A stretch of DNA of 64,000 bases, from NCBI RefSeq assembly GCF_014287515.2, contig NZ_CP092473.1:1267001-1331000 (forward strand), given 5' to 3'. The DNA is from Roseburia rectibacter. GTDB lineage: Bacteria > Bacillota > Clostridia > Lachnospirales > Lachnospiraceae. The position numbers and the translations under genes are program-made. A model generated the notes under the pieces. The model had not been told where the DNA came from and made no database searches. It saw only the letters and a program-made list of their open reading frames with translations. Of the stretch, positions 38,209 through 46,410 are shown one piece after another. Position 1 is the stretch's first letter. Each line of letters begins with the position of its first letter.

Positions 38209-39267
38209 ATGGGTAACTGGGAATCTTATGTAAGAAAAGTAGTACCTTATGTTCCGGGAGAGCAGCCACAGGAACAGCGTATGATCAAATTAAATACAAA
38301 TGAAAATCCGTATCCACCGGCACCAGGAGTGATCCGTGCACTGAAAGAGTTCGATACAGACCGGCTCAGATTATATCCGGAGCCGGCCTGTAAAGTTCTT
38401 GTCGATGCGATCGCAGAGTATTATGGTTTAAAGAGCAGTCAGGTTTTTGTGGGTGTTGGATCTGATGATGTACTTGCAATGATCTTTATGACGTTCTTTA
38501 ATTCTAAAACACCGATCTGGTTTCCGGATATTACGTATTCGTTTTATGATGTGTGGGCAGATATGCTTCGGATACCATATGAGGTAAAAACGTTAGACGA
38601 TAATTTCCAGATCGTAAAAGAAGATTATTATGGCGAAAATGGAGGCGTAGTTTTTCCAAATCCAAATGCACCGACAGGAATTTTAATGCCACTTTCAGAA
38701 ATTGAGGATATCATAAAGCATAATCAGGATGTGATTGTGGTTGTGGATGAGGCATATATCGATTTTGGAGGGGAGAGTACACTTCCTCTGATTGAGAAAT
38801 ATGATAATTTGCTGGTGGTCCAGACTTTTTCAAAGTCACGTTCCATGGCAGGCATGCGTATCGGCTATGCAATGGGAAATGAAAAACTTATTAAATATAT
38901 TAATGATGTGAAGTACTCATTTAATTCCTATACGATGAATCAGACAGCACTTGCACTTGGTGTGGAAGCAATAAAGGACAAGGACTACTTCGAAGAGACC
39001 AGACAGCGTGTAATAGCGACCCGTGAATGGACAAAGAAAGAGCTTGCAAAACTTGGTTTTTCATTTGGAGATTCCATGAGTAATTTTATCTTTGCAACAC
39101 ATGAGCGTGTGCCGGCAAAAGAATTGTTTGAGGCTTTGAAAAAAGAACATATTTTTGTGCGGTATTTTTCAAAAGAACGAATCAGCAATTATCTGAGGAT
39201 CAGTATCGGAACAAAAGAAGAGATGGAAGAACTGATTCGTTTCCTGAAAAATCATCTGCAGAGATGA
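38209..39267 (+). CDS. hisC: Histidinol-phosphate aminotransferase
   Basis: Transfers an amino group from glutamate to imidazole acetol phosphate in histidine synthesis. 352 residues: IKLNTNENPYPP is the HisC substrate loop, PNPNAPTG the cofactor segment, and the PLP lysine is in TFSKSRSMAGMRIGY. AGGAGG precedes the ATG. It is apart from other his genes, and HisC-like enzymes can also act on aromatic amino acids. Confidence 0.9.
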   Translation: MGNWESYVRKVVPYVPGEQPQEQRMIKLNTNENPYPPAPGVIRALKEFDTDRLRLYPEPACKVLVDAIAEYYGLKSSQVFVGVGSDDVLAMIFMTFFNSKTPIWFPDITYSFYDVWADMLRIPYEVKTLDDNFQIVKEDYYGENGGVVFPNPNAPTGILMPLSEIEDIIKHNQDVIVVVDEAYIDFGGESTLPLIEKYDNLLVVQTFSKSRSMAGMRIGYAMGNEKLIKYINDVKYSFNSYTMNQTALALGVEAIKDKDYFEETRQRVIATREWTKKELAKLGFSFGDSMSNFIFATHERVPAKELFEALKKEHIFVRYFSKERISNYLRISIGTKEEMEELIRFLKNHLQR

Positions 39268-39276
39268 AACCGGACG

Positions 39277-40185
39277 TTAATTGAATGGAGGAAAAGTATC
39301 ATATCCCGTATTTTCAAGTGGCAGAATAGACATTTGTTTTTGAACCATGCGGTTTGATCCAAAATGGAAGAGGACAAAACCGCATGAGATACAGATCACT
39401 CCTGTGGCAAAATAAAGGATGAAAAAGAGTGCACTGCTGCCGGTTGGTAAAATGCTGCTTATGACGGTTCCCCAGAAGTTAAATAACATGTGAAACAGGA
39501 TAGACTGATAAATACTGCCACCTCTTTCACAGATGTAACCCAGAATCATACCGAGGAAAAATGCATAGATTCCCTGTATCATATTCATGTGGAAAACTCC
39601 GAATAAAAGTGCCTGCATGATGTTTGCTGCCCAGAACGGAAATACTTTTTTTGCCTGATGCATGGTAACACCGCGAAAGAGAAGTTCTTCACCGATTGGG
39701 GCAAGCAGGACGGAGTAAAAGAACATGGATACGGTCAGCCCATTTGTCATTCCTGCAGTGTCCATAAGTTTTTCATAGGCTTTCATCCACTGTGGAAACA
39801 AAGATGCCAGGAAAGAGACCAGATAGGTCGACAGACACTGTGTACCAGGTACTAAAAGGATGATCCCAATAACGGAAAGCGGATGGAAAATCTTTCCCGG
39901 GTGAACCAGATAAATCCCATGATATCCGGCATGGTACCATAGACCGAATGCTCCGATACAGAGCAGGGAAAATACGATCATGATCATGGTATTTACGCGC
40001 GTTGAGGACCAAAGGTTTAAAGTATTGTTCCAAAGCTCTGTATAGACATGGCTGGAAGAAAAAATATAGCGGATATGTTCATAAAACAGGGCTACTCCCA
40101 TTACAAAAAACATGGCAAGGTACTGGAATGCTATCGCAAGCAAAAATGGTATAAAAGTAAAGAAAAATGAGCCTATTTTTTTCAT
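39277..40185 (-). CDS. CPBP intramembrane metalloprotease
   Basis: A 302-residue multi-pass protein of the CAAX-protease/bacteriocin-processing family. The three motifs are in order: EELLFRG (EExxxR), FGVFHMN (FxxxH) and FHMLFNFWG (HxxxN). About eight hydrophobic helices are visible. Members process peptides, confer bacteriocin self-immunity or act in signalling. AAGGAG precedes the ATG. Its promoter is overlaid by an operator-like palindrome. Confidence 0.9.
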   Translation of the reverse strand: MKKIGSFFFTFIPFLLAIAFQYLAMFFVMGVALFYEHIRYIFSSSHVYTELWNNTLNLWSSTRVNTMIMIVFSLLCIGAFGLWYHAGYHGIYLVHPGKIFHPLSVIGIILLVPGTQCLSTYLVSFLASLFPQWMKAYEKLMDTAGMTNGLTVSMFFYSVLLAPIGEELLFRGVTMHQAKKVFPFWAANIMQALLFGVFHMNMIQGIYAFFLGMILGYICERGGSIYQSILFHMLFNFWGTVISSILPTGSSALFFILYFATGVICISCGFVLFHFGSNRMVQKQMSILPLENTGYDTFPPFN

Positions 40186-40229
40186 GTGGAATGCTCCTTT
40201 ACAGGGTAAAATATTTGTTGGTAAAAAAT

Positions 40230-40258
40230 ATTATAGCAAACATATGTTTGAAAATCAA
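40230..40258 (-). promoter_or_regulatory. CPBP promoter with internal palindrome
   Basis: On the minus strand, TTGATT (40258-40253), 17-base spacer, TATAAT (40235-40230). The spacer contains the perfect palindrome CAAACATATGTTTG (40237-40250). Confidence 0.75.
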
Positions 40259-40271
40259 TAGAAAAGAAATA

Positions 40272-40297
40272 AAAATCAGAACAAATGTTCTGATTTT
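40272..40297. promoter_or_regulatory. LexA-like palindrome
   Basis: An 11-4-11 perfect palindrome, centred on AGAACAAATGTTCT, lies upstream of the CPBP -35 box, 41 bases from the centre of the promoter palindrome. GAAC-N4-GTTC is the Gram-positive SOS box core. Could also form a hairpin. Confidence 0.5.
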
Positions 40298-40467
40298 GTA
40301 AACCGATATATTTCATTGCATTTACATGGAGAAAATGATATAATAACGATCTGCGAAAAAAATAAAATAACAAAAATATCTATTTACTTTAAAACTTTAA
40401 TATGCTAAAATGCAACATAGATGTATAGCGCACATAGCGTGCAATCAATAAAAAAGGAGAAAGGATT

Positions 40468-40767
40468 ATGAGCAAGAAACTTAGGACAGAGGCAGTGGAT
40501 CATCTGTTTGATGCTATTTTAAGCCTCCAGAACAAGGAAGAATGTTATACATTTTTTGAAGATGTATGTACTGTGAATGAGCTGCTTTCTTTATCACAGA
40601 GATTTGAAGTTGCGAAGATGCTTAGAGATCAGAAGACATATCTTGATATCGCAGAAAAGACCGGTGCTTCCACTGCAACGATCAGTCGTGTAAACCGTTC
40701 ATTGAATTATGGCAATGACGGATATGATATGGTTTTCTCAAGACTTCAGGAAAAAGATAAAGAATAG
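40468..40767 (+). CDS. YerC/TrpR-related HTH protein
   Basis: A 99-residue protein of the YerC/YecD family, related to the TrpR repressor fold: FFEDVCTVNELLSLSQRFEVAKML then the HTH YLDIAEKTGASTATISRVNRSL. A tryptophan role is not established for this branch. In many Firmicutes it lies directly before pcrA, as here apart from one convergent gene. AAGGAG precedes the ATG. Confidence 0.9.
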   Translation: MSKKLRTEAVDHLFDAILSLQNKEECYTFFEDVCTVNELLSLSQRFEVAKMLRDQKTYLDIAEKTGASTATISRVNRSLNYGNDGYDMVFSRLQEKDKE

Positions 40768-40775
40768 AAATAAAA

Positions 40776-40848
40776 AGAACCGCTATTCTGGCAGACAGGT
40801 GTATATGCAAATATATGATCATCTGTCTTATCAGAAATAGCGGTTCTT
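40776..40848. terminator. Bidirectional terminator, cruciform type
   Basis: AAGAACCGCTATT pairs with AATAGCGGTTCTT over the whole gap between convergent genes; an inner GACAG/CTGTC stem gives a branched fold. T-rich sequence on the far side. Confidence 0.75.
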
Positions 40849-40851
40849 CTA

Positions 40852-41463
40852 TTATTTTTTGGATGGTTTTGTGTCCGGATCTTTTGAAGCCATCTGGTCG
40901 ATCATTTTTTCAATCAGAGTTTTTTTGATGTATACGTCATAACTGAGCATACAGATAAAACTGAACGTATGCAAAAGATCGGCTTCTTCTTCCGATGCAT
41001 CCGGGAATGTTTTCATGGAAGTGTTGAATTTCTTTGCAAGATCTTTCATGAGGTTCTGTGTTTCCGGATGTTCTAAACTGAAAACTTCTTTATAGATATC
41101 TTCGAGACTGTAGTGCTCGTCATTGCCGAAGTATTTTTCTGTGATCGGATTTAAAATCCCCTGGATATCGCTGATACTTAAAATACTCTTCAGATAATAA
41201 ATAAAGATCAGAACCAGTACATGTTCTTTGGTATATTTCTTCTTTTCCGGTGGAGGAAGAAGGTTGTTTTTTGCATAATTGTTGATCATTGTCTTAGTCA
41301 GGATTTTGTCGTCATCATGACGCTTGGAAGCTGCAAGCTGTGAATCCATAAATGTGGTTACCTGATCCATATATAAATCAATATTCGGAATATCTTCCGG
41401 TTTGACGTAATCAATCTGCTGTAAGGAATCTAAGATTGAACGTAAAAATTGTTTCGTATCCAT
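40852..41463 (-). CDS. DUF1836 family protein
   Basis: A 203-residue DUF1836 protein. The first half holds a likely helix-turn-helix region (LTKTMINNYAKNNLLPPPEKKKYTKEHVLVLIFIYYLKSILSI is the family core, near residues 55-95), followed by a helical C-terminal half. An upstream in-frame start at 41484 lacks support; AGAGGTGA lies just before the ATG at 41463. Possibly a regulator; function unknown. Confidence 0.85.
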   Translation of the reverse strand: MDTKQFLRSILDSLQQIDYVKPEDIPNIDLYMDQVTTFMDSQLAASKRHDDDKILTKTMINNYAKNNLLPPPEKKKYTKEHVLVLIFIYYLKSILSISDIQGILNPITEKYFGNDEHYSLEDIYKEVFSLEHPETQNLMKDLAKKFNTSMKTFPDASEEEADLLHTFSFICMLSYDVYIKKTLIEKMIDQMASKDPDTKPSKK

Positions 41464-41561
41464 ATTTGTGTCACCTCTTATCACATTATATAGTAATGAA
41501 AACTAGATGACAAGATATAAATGAAAAAATAATTTAACAAAATAATTCAAGATAGGTTTTA

Positions 41562-41591
41562 TTGCACGAAAAGTACATGTTATAGTATAAT
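41562..41591 (+). promoter_or_regulatory. pcrA promoter
   Basis: TTGCAC (41562) and TATAAT (41586) with an 18-base spacer, 33 bases before the start codon. Confidence 0.7.
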
Positions 41592-41624
41592 AGCAATCAA
41601 TGAAAGAAAAGGAAAATAATAAAT

Positions 41625-43868
41625 ATGAGTATATACGATACACTGAATGAACAGCAGAGGGAAGCAGTATATCAGACGGAGGGACCGGTGCTGATCTTAG
41701 CGGGAGCAGGTTCCGGGAAAACGCGTGTGCTGACACACCGTACTGCTTATTTAATAGAAGAAAAGGGAGTTAATCCCTATCATATCATGGCGATCACTTT
41801 TACCAACAAGGCAGCTGGGGAGATGCGGGAGCGGATTGATAAAATTGTTGGATTCGGTTCGGAAAGTATCTGGGTATCGACCTTTCATTCAAGTTGTGTG
41901 AGAATCCTGCGCCGTCATATTGACCGGATCGGATTTGATACCAATTTTACGATCTACGATGCGGATGATTCAAAATCCCTGATGAAAGATATCTGTAAGC
42001 GTTTAGAGATCGATACTAAGATTTATAAAGAGAAAAGTTTTTTAGCAGCAATCTCGTCAGCGAAAGACGAACTGATCACACCGACAGAACTGATGCAGCG
42101 TGCACTGACATCTTCTGATTATGCAAAACGCAGACAGGCGGAGGTATACCGGGAGTATCAGGATGCATTACATAAGAACAATGCGCTTGATTTCGATGAT
42201 CTGATCATGAAAACGGTAGAACTTTTACAGTCGGATCCTGAAGTGAAAAATTATTATCAGGAGCGTTTCCATTATATTATGGTAGACGAGTATCAGGATA
42301 CCAATACAGCACAGTTTGAACTGATCCGTCTTCTGGCGGGAAAGTATCAGAATCTTTGTGTAGTAGGTGATGATGACCAGTCTATTTATAAGTTCCGTGG
42401 GGCGAATATTTATAATATTTTAAATTTTGAAAAACATTTTCCAGATGCAAAAACAATCAAATTAGAGCAGAATTACCGTTCCACCCAGAATATTTTAAAT
42501 GCAGCAAACAGCGTGATCGCAAACAATGTCGGCAGAAAATCAAAGACACTCTGGACTGCAAATGAAGAAGGTAAGAAGATTGATTTTGAACAGTTTAATA
42601 CCGGTTATGAGGAAGCTGATTTTATCGCATGTGATATTGCAGGTGATGTAAAGAACGGAGCTTATCATTATGGGGATCATGCTGTTTTATACCGTACAAA
42701 TGCGCAGTCACGACTGTTTGAGGAGCGTTTTATCGTATCAAATATTCCGTATAAGATCGTCGGTGGTGTAAACTTTTATGCCAGAAAAGAAGTGAAGGAT
42801 CTTCTTGCTTATTTAAAGACGATTGACAATGCACGTGATGATCTTGCGGTGCGTCGTATTTTAAATGTTCCAAAACGTGGCATTGGCGCAACGACTGTAA
42901 ACCGTGTGACTGATTATGCTGGGGCATATGATATCAGCTTTTATGATGCATTAAAGCGTGCAGATGAAATCCCGTCCATTGGAAAAGCAGCATCAAAAGT
43001 AAAGCCATTCGTAAATCTTATTCAGGTGTTCCGGAGTAAACTGGAGTTTATCAGCATTTCAGAGCTGCTTCGTGAAGTGATCGAGGAAACAGGATATGTT
43101 AAGGAACTTCAGGCGGAAGGTACCGATGAAGCTGAGGCAAGGATCGAGAATATCGATGAGCTTTTAAGTAAGGTTGTAAGCTATGAGGAAAGCGAGGAAC
43201 ATCCGACACTGAGCGGTTTTCTGGAAGAAGTAGCACTGGTGGCAGACATTGACAGCCTGGAAGATGACAGCGACTATGTTGTCTTGATGACGCTGCACAG
43301 TGCAAAGGGACTGGAATTTCCTAAAGTGTATTTAGCAGGTATGGAGGATGGTCTGTTCCCAAGCTATATGTCGATCACGTCGGATGATTCAAGTGAGCAG
43401 TTAGAGGAAGAACGCCGCCTTGCTTATGTGGGTATTACCCGTGCAATGAAAGAATTGACGATCACCTGTGCAAGGCAGAGAATGATCCGAGGTGAGACAC
43501 AGTACAATAAAGTTTCACGATTTGTCAAAGAAATTCCTGCAGAACTTTTAGATGGAAAAGAAACAGTTCCTGCAAGAAAGGAAGCGGGTACTTCAACTGG
43601 AAATGAATGGAGTGCAAAATCAAAACGGATGAACATGAAACAGCAGCCTTCCGGACAGAGCATGCAGGCGCGTGCATTTGCGTCTGTTCATACGAAAGCG
43701 GAAAAACTGCCATATGATATTGCTGACCGTGTTTTACATACAAGGTTTGGAGAAGGCACTGTAGTTGCGATCGTAGAAGGTGGACGGGACTATGAAGTCA
43801 CGGTTCAGTTTGATACAGTGGGCATCAAAAAAATGTTTGCTTCTTTTGCAAAATTAAAAAAGATATAA
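41625..43868 (+). CDS. pcrA: UvrD/PcrA-type DNA helicase
   Basis: SF1A 3'-5' helicase for repair and rolling-circle replication. 747 residues with all motifs: Q-motif LNEQQREAV, Walker A GAGSGKTRVL, motif II DEYQDTN, motif III GDDDQSIYKFRGA, motif V/VI LMTLHSAKGLEFP and ERRLAYVGITRA. The C-terminal Tudor-like tail (GDRV-type: ADRVLHTRFGEGTV) binds RNA polymerase in PcrA. Confidence 0.96.
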   Translation: MSIYDTLNEQQREAVYQTEGPVLILAGAGSGKTRVLTHRTAYLIEEKGVNPYHIMAITFTNKAAGEMRERIDKIVGFGSESIWVSTFHSSCVRILRRHIDRIGFDTNFTIYDADDSKSLMKDICKRLEIDTKIYKEKSFLAAISSAKDELITPTELMQRALTSSDYAKRRQAEVYREYQDALHKNNALDFDDLIMKTVELLQSDPEVKNYYQERFHYIMVDEYQDTNTAQFELIRLLAGKYQNLCVVGDDDQSIYKFRGANIYNILNFEKHFPDAKTIKLEQNYRSTQNILNAANSVIANNVGRKSKTLWTANEEGKKIDFEQFNTGYEEADFIACDIAGDVKNGAYHYGDHAVLYRTNAQSRLFEERFIVSNIPYKIVGGVNFYARKEVKDLLAYLKTIDNARDDLAVRRILNVPKRGIGATTVNRVTDYAGAYDISFYDALKRADEIPSIGKAASKVKPFVNLIQVFRSKLEFISISELLREVIEETGYVKELQAEGTDEAEARIENIDELLSKVVSYEESEEHPTLSGFLEEVALVADIDSLEDDSDYVVLMTLHSAKGLEFPKVYLAGMEDGLFPSYMSITSDDSSEQLEEERRLAYVGITRAMKELTITCARQRMIRGETQYNKVSRFVKEIPAELLDGKETVPARKEAGTSTGNEWSAKSKRMNMKQQPSGQSMQARAFASVHTKAEKLPYDIADRVLHTRFGEGTVVAIVEGGRDYEVTVQFDTVGIKKMFASFAKLKKI

Positions 43869-44034
43869 AAATGTTTAATTTATAAATTTTTAATAGGCGA
43901 AATGGGAAACATATGATATAATATTAACATGTAATGAATTTACATTGCGGAATGTAATACGCATAATATTAGAATCATCAGGTAACATATGACTGTGAGA
44001 TACAGCAGTCTGAAAATAGAAGGAGGGGAGCCCT

Positions 44035-44331
44035 ATGAACAAGATGGACGATTTAAAAGATTTAGTTAACATTTCAAGATTAAACGAACTGCTGAATAAA
44101 AAAGAAGCAGAGGAAGAGAAGAAAGCTTCCAAAGTTGTCTGGGTATTTGCGATTATCGGAATTATTGCCGCAGTGGCAGCAGCAGTTTATGGAATTTATC
44201 GTTTCTTTGCACCGGATTATCTGGAAGATTTTGAGGATGACTTCGAGGATGATTTTGATGATGATTTCTTTGAAGACGAAGAAGATGACGACAAAGCAGA
44301 AGAGCCGGCAGAGGAAAAAACAGAAGAGTAA
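44035..44331 (+). CDS. Small membrane protein with acidic tail
   Basis: A 98-residue protein of unknown function. A coiled N-terminal region (LVNISRLNELLNKKEAEEEKK), one membrane helix (VVWVFAIIGIIAAVAAAVYGIY, about 35-56), then a tail of nearly pure Asp, Glu and Phe (DFEDDFEDDFDDDFFED). GGAGG precedes the ATG and a terminator follows, so it is a single-gene unit. Topology suggests the tail faces outside, but this is an inference. Confidence 0.75.
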   Translation: MNKMDDLKDLVNISRLNELLNKKEAEEEKKASKVVWVFAIIGIIAAVAAAVYGIYRFFAPDYLEDFEDDFEDDFDDDFFEDEEDDDKAEEPAEEKTEE

Positions 44332-44344
44332 GAAATATCTTAGG

Positions 44345-44369
44345 GGGCTGCAGTGTTGCAGCCCTTTTT
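44345..44369 (+). terminator. Terminator after small membrane protein
   Basis: GGGCTGCA-GTGT-TGCAGCCC (44345-44364) followed by T5. Confidence 0.85.
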
Positions 44370-44403
44370 AGTTTGTGTTAATAGAAAAAGAAAGGAACTG
44401 GTT

Positions 44404-46089
44404 ATGAAAAAAGGGCAGATCGTAGAAGGAATCATTGAAAGGGTGGATTTCCCGAATAAAGGAATTTTAAGAACGGAAGATGGTACACGTGTGATCGTAA
44501 AAAATGCGATCATGGGACAGAAAGTATCAGCAGCAGTCAATAAGGTCAGAAAAGGAAAATGCGAAGGACGACTGCTTGAAATATTGGAAAAATCTGCACT
44601 GGAGCTGCCGGAACCTGGATGTGTTCATTATGGGATCTGTGGTGGCTGTACATTCCAGAGCCTTCCATATGAGGAACAGCTTAAGATGAAAGAAAAGCAG
44701 GTCAAAGACCTGATCGACGCAGTCATCACTGAAGAAAATAAGGGATATGAGTTTTTACCAATCAAAGCAAGTCCAAGACCAAAAGCATACCGCAACAAGA
44801 TGGAGTTTTCATTTGGAGATGAATATAAGGATGGTCCGTTGGCACTTGGAATGCACAAACGCGGCAGTTTTTATGATATCGTAAATGTAGGAGAGTGCCA
44901 GATCGTAGACGAAGATTTCCGTCGTGTGCTTAAGATCACGTTGGAATATTTTAAGGAAAAACAGATTTCATTTTATCATAAACTCCGTCACACCGGGTAC
45001 CTCCGTCATTTTCTTGTGAGAAAAGCAGCAAAAACAGGAGAGATTTTAGTTGACCTTGTGACAACTACACAGATGGAGGAACTTAGTGGGGAAAATGAAA
45101 GTGCATTATTAGAAGGCTGGGTGAAAAAACTTTGTGAGGAAAAATATGACGGTGTGCTAAAAGGAATCCTTCATACAAAAAATGACAGCGTTGCCGATAC
45201 GATCAAAAATGAGGGGACAGATATTTTATTTGGACAGGACTTCTTTTATGAGGAACTGCTTGGTCTGAAGTTTAAAATCACGCCATTTTCCTTTTTCCAG
45301 ACAAATTCCCTTGGTGCAGAAGTACTCTATCAGACTGCACGTGAATTTATCGGGGATGCGCTCGACGATGAGGCGAATCAGACAGTATTTGACCTGTATT
45401 CCGGAACCGGAACAATCGCACAGATACTTTCTCCGGTTGCAAAGAAAGTGATCGGTGTGGAGATCGTGGAGGAAGCTGTTGTGGCTGCAAGGGAGAATGC
45501 AGCTTTAAACGGACTTACCAACTGCGAATTTATCGCGGGAGATGTATTAAAAGTGATCGATACGATCGGGGAAAAACCGGATTATATCGTACTTGATCCG
45601 CCAAGAGATGGAATCCATCCGAAAGCACTGGAGAAAATCATCCGCTATAATGTGCCGCAGATGGTCTATATTTCCTGTAAACCGACCAGCTTAGCAAGAG
45701 ATCTTGAAGTGCTGCAGGCGAGAGGTTATCAGGTGAAGAAAGTGCAGTGCGTGGACATGTTCCCTGCGACGGGAAATTGTGAGACGGTTGTCTTGCTTTC
45801 CAAGGGCGAGGTCGACTCGAAAAAGATTCGGGTTGAGTTCTCTTTGGAAGATATGGATATGTCGGAGTTCCAAGATGGGGCAACCTACACGCAGATCAAG
45901 GACTATGTACTGGAACATAGCGGATTAAAGGTATCCAACCTCTATATCTCACAGATTAAACGGAAATGTGGGATTGAGGTAGGCAAAAACTATAATCTGC
46001 CGAAATCCGAGGATTCCAGACAGCCCCAGTGTCCGCCGGAAAAAGAGAAAGCAATCCGAGAAGCATTCAAATATTTTGGGATGATCTAA
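44404..46089 (+). CDS. rlmD: 23S rRNA (uracil-C5)-methyltransferase with exchanged C-terminus
   Basis: RlmD/RumA-type enzyme that methylates a uracil of 23S rRNA using SAM. Residues 1-60 form a TRAM domain; CVHYGICGGC carries iron-sulphur ligands; DLYSGTGTIAQ binds SAM; the catalytic Cys is in SCKPTSLARD. The family normally ends soon after DMFPxTxxxETVVLLS. Here the frame continues for about 100 residues (SLEDMDMSEFQDGATYTQ, SNLYISQIKRKCGIE, KYFGMI) that are not part of RlmD. GAGACGGT at 45781 is the mobile-element junction. The open frame begins earlier (44353), but the ATG at 44404 has a ribosome site. Enzyme activity of the hybrid is unknown. Confidence 0.9.
   Translation: MKKGQIVEGIIERVDFPNKGILRTEDGTRVIVKNAIMGQKVSAAVNKVRKGKCEGRLLEILEKSALELPEPGCVHYGICGGCTFQSLPYEEQLKMKEKQVKDLIDAVITEENKGYEFLPIKASPRPKAYRNKMEFSFGDEYKDGPLALGMHKRGSFYDIVNVGECQIVDEDFRRVLKITLEYFKEKQISFYHKLRHTGYLRHFLVRKAAKTGEILVDLVTTTQMEELSGENESALLEGWVKKLCEEKYDGVLKGILHTKNDSVADTIKNEGTDILFGQDFFYEELLGLKFKITPFSFFQTNSLGAEVLYQTAREFIGDALDDEANQTVFDLYSGTGTIAQILSPVAKKVIGVEIVEEAVVAARENAALNGLTNCEFIAGDVLKVIDTIGEKPDYIVLDPPRDGIHPKALEKIIRYNVPQMVYISCKPTSLARDLEVLQARGYQVKKVQCVDMFPATGNCETVVLLSKGEVDSKKIRVEFSLEDMDMSEFQDGATYTQIKDYVLEHSGLKVSNLYISQIKRKCGIEVGKNYNLPKSEDSRQPQCPPEKEKAIREAFKYFGMI
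45781..45788 (+). other. attL core of the mobile element
   Basis: GAGACGGT within rlmD codons 460-462; GC-rich element sequence begins on its right. The same 8 bases recur at 60453. Confidence 0.75.
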
Positions 46090-46113
46090 CATCCAGCAAA
46101 GTGGAGGTTTCTT

Positions 46114-46359
46114 ATGGATAGATTGATTTCTTGTGAGTTTAACATGGATACCGCTTGTGTGGAACTGAAATTTTTAGATGGCAGCATGATTGCCATTGAT
46201 ACCATCGCCGTGGAGAATGAGGTTGCTGACAATATGTATCAACGGTCAGAACTGGATTATCTAATCTACAATGATCCGGTTGGATATGCAGACTTGATCT
46301 TGAACGGTGATCCCGAAATTTATCTAAAAACTGTAACTGAATGTAAACCCTTAGATTAA
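46114..46359 (+). CDS. Small element protein, DUF6061-like
   Basis: An 81-residue acidic protein (RLISCEFNMDTACVELKF, AIDTIAVENEVADNM, LDYLIYNDPVGYADLILNG) that resembles small proteins often found beside the left end of Firmicute mobile elements. GGAGG precedes the ATG and a strong terminator follows. Function unknown; family name is from memory of the motif. Confidence 0.7.
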   Translation: MDRLISCEFNMDTACVELKFLDGSMIAIDTIAVENEVADNMYQRSELDYLIYNDPVGYADLILNGDPEIYLKTVTECKPLD

Positions 46360-46366
46360 AACTCAG

Positions 46367-46400
46367 CCCTCTGCCTTTTCCTTGGCAGAGGGCCGTTTTT
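46367..46400 (+). terminator. Terminator at element left side
   Basis: CCCTCTGCC-8-GGCAGAGGG (46367-46392) then CCGTTTTTT. Confidence 0.88.
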
Positions 46401-46410
46401 TGCTTAACAG

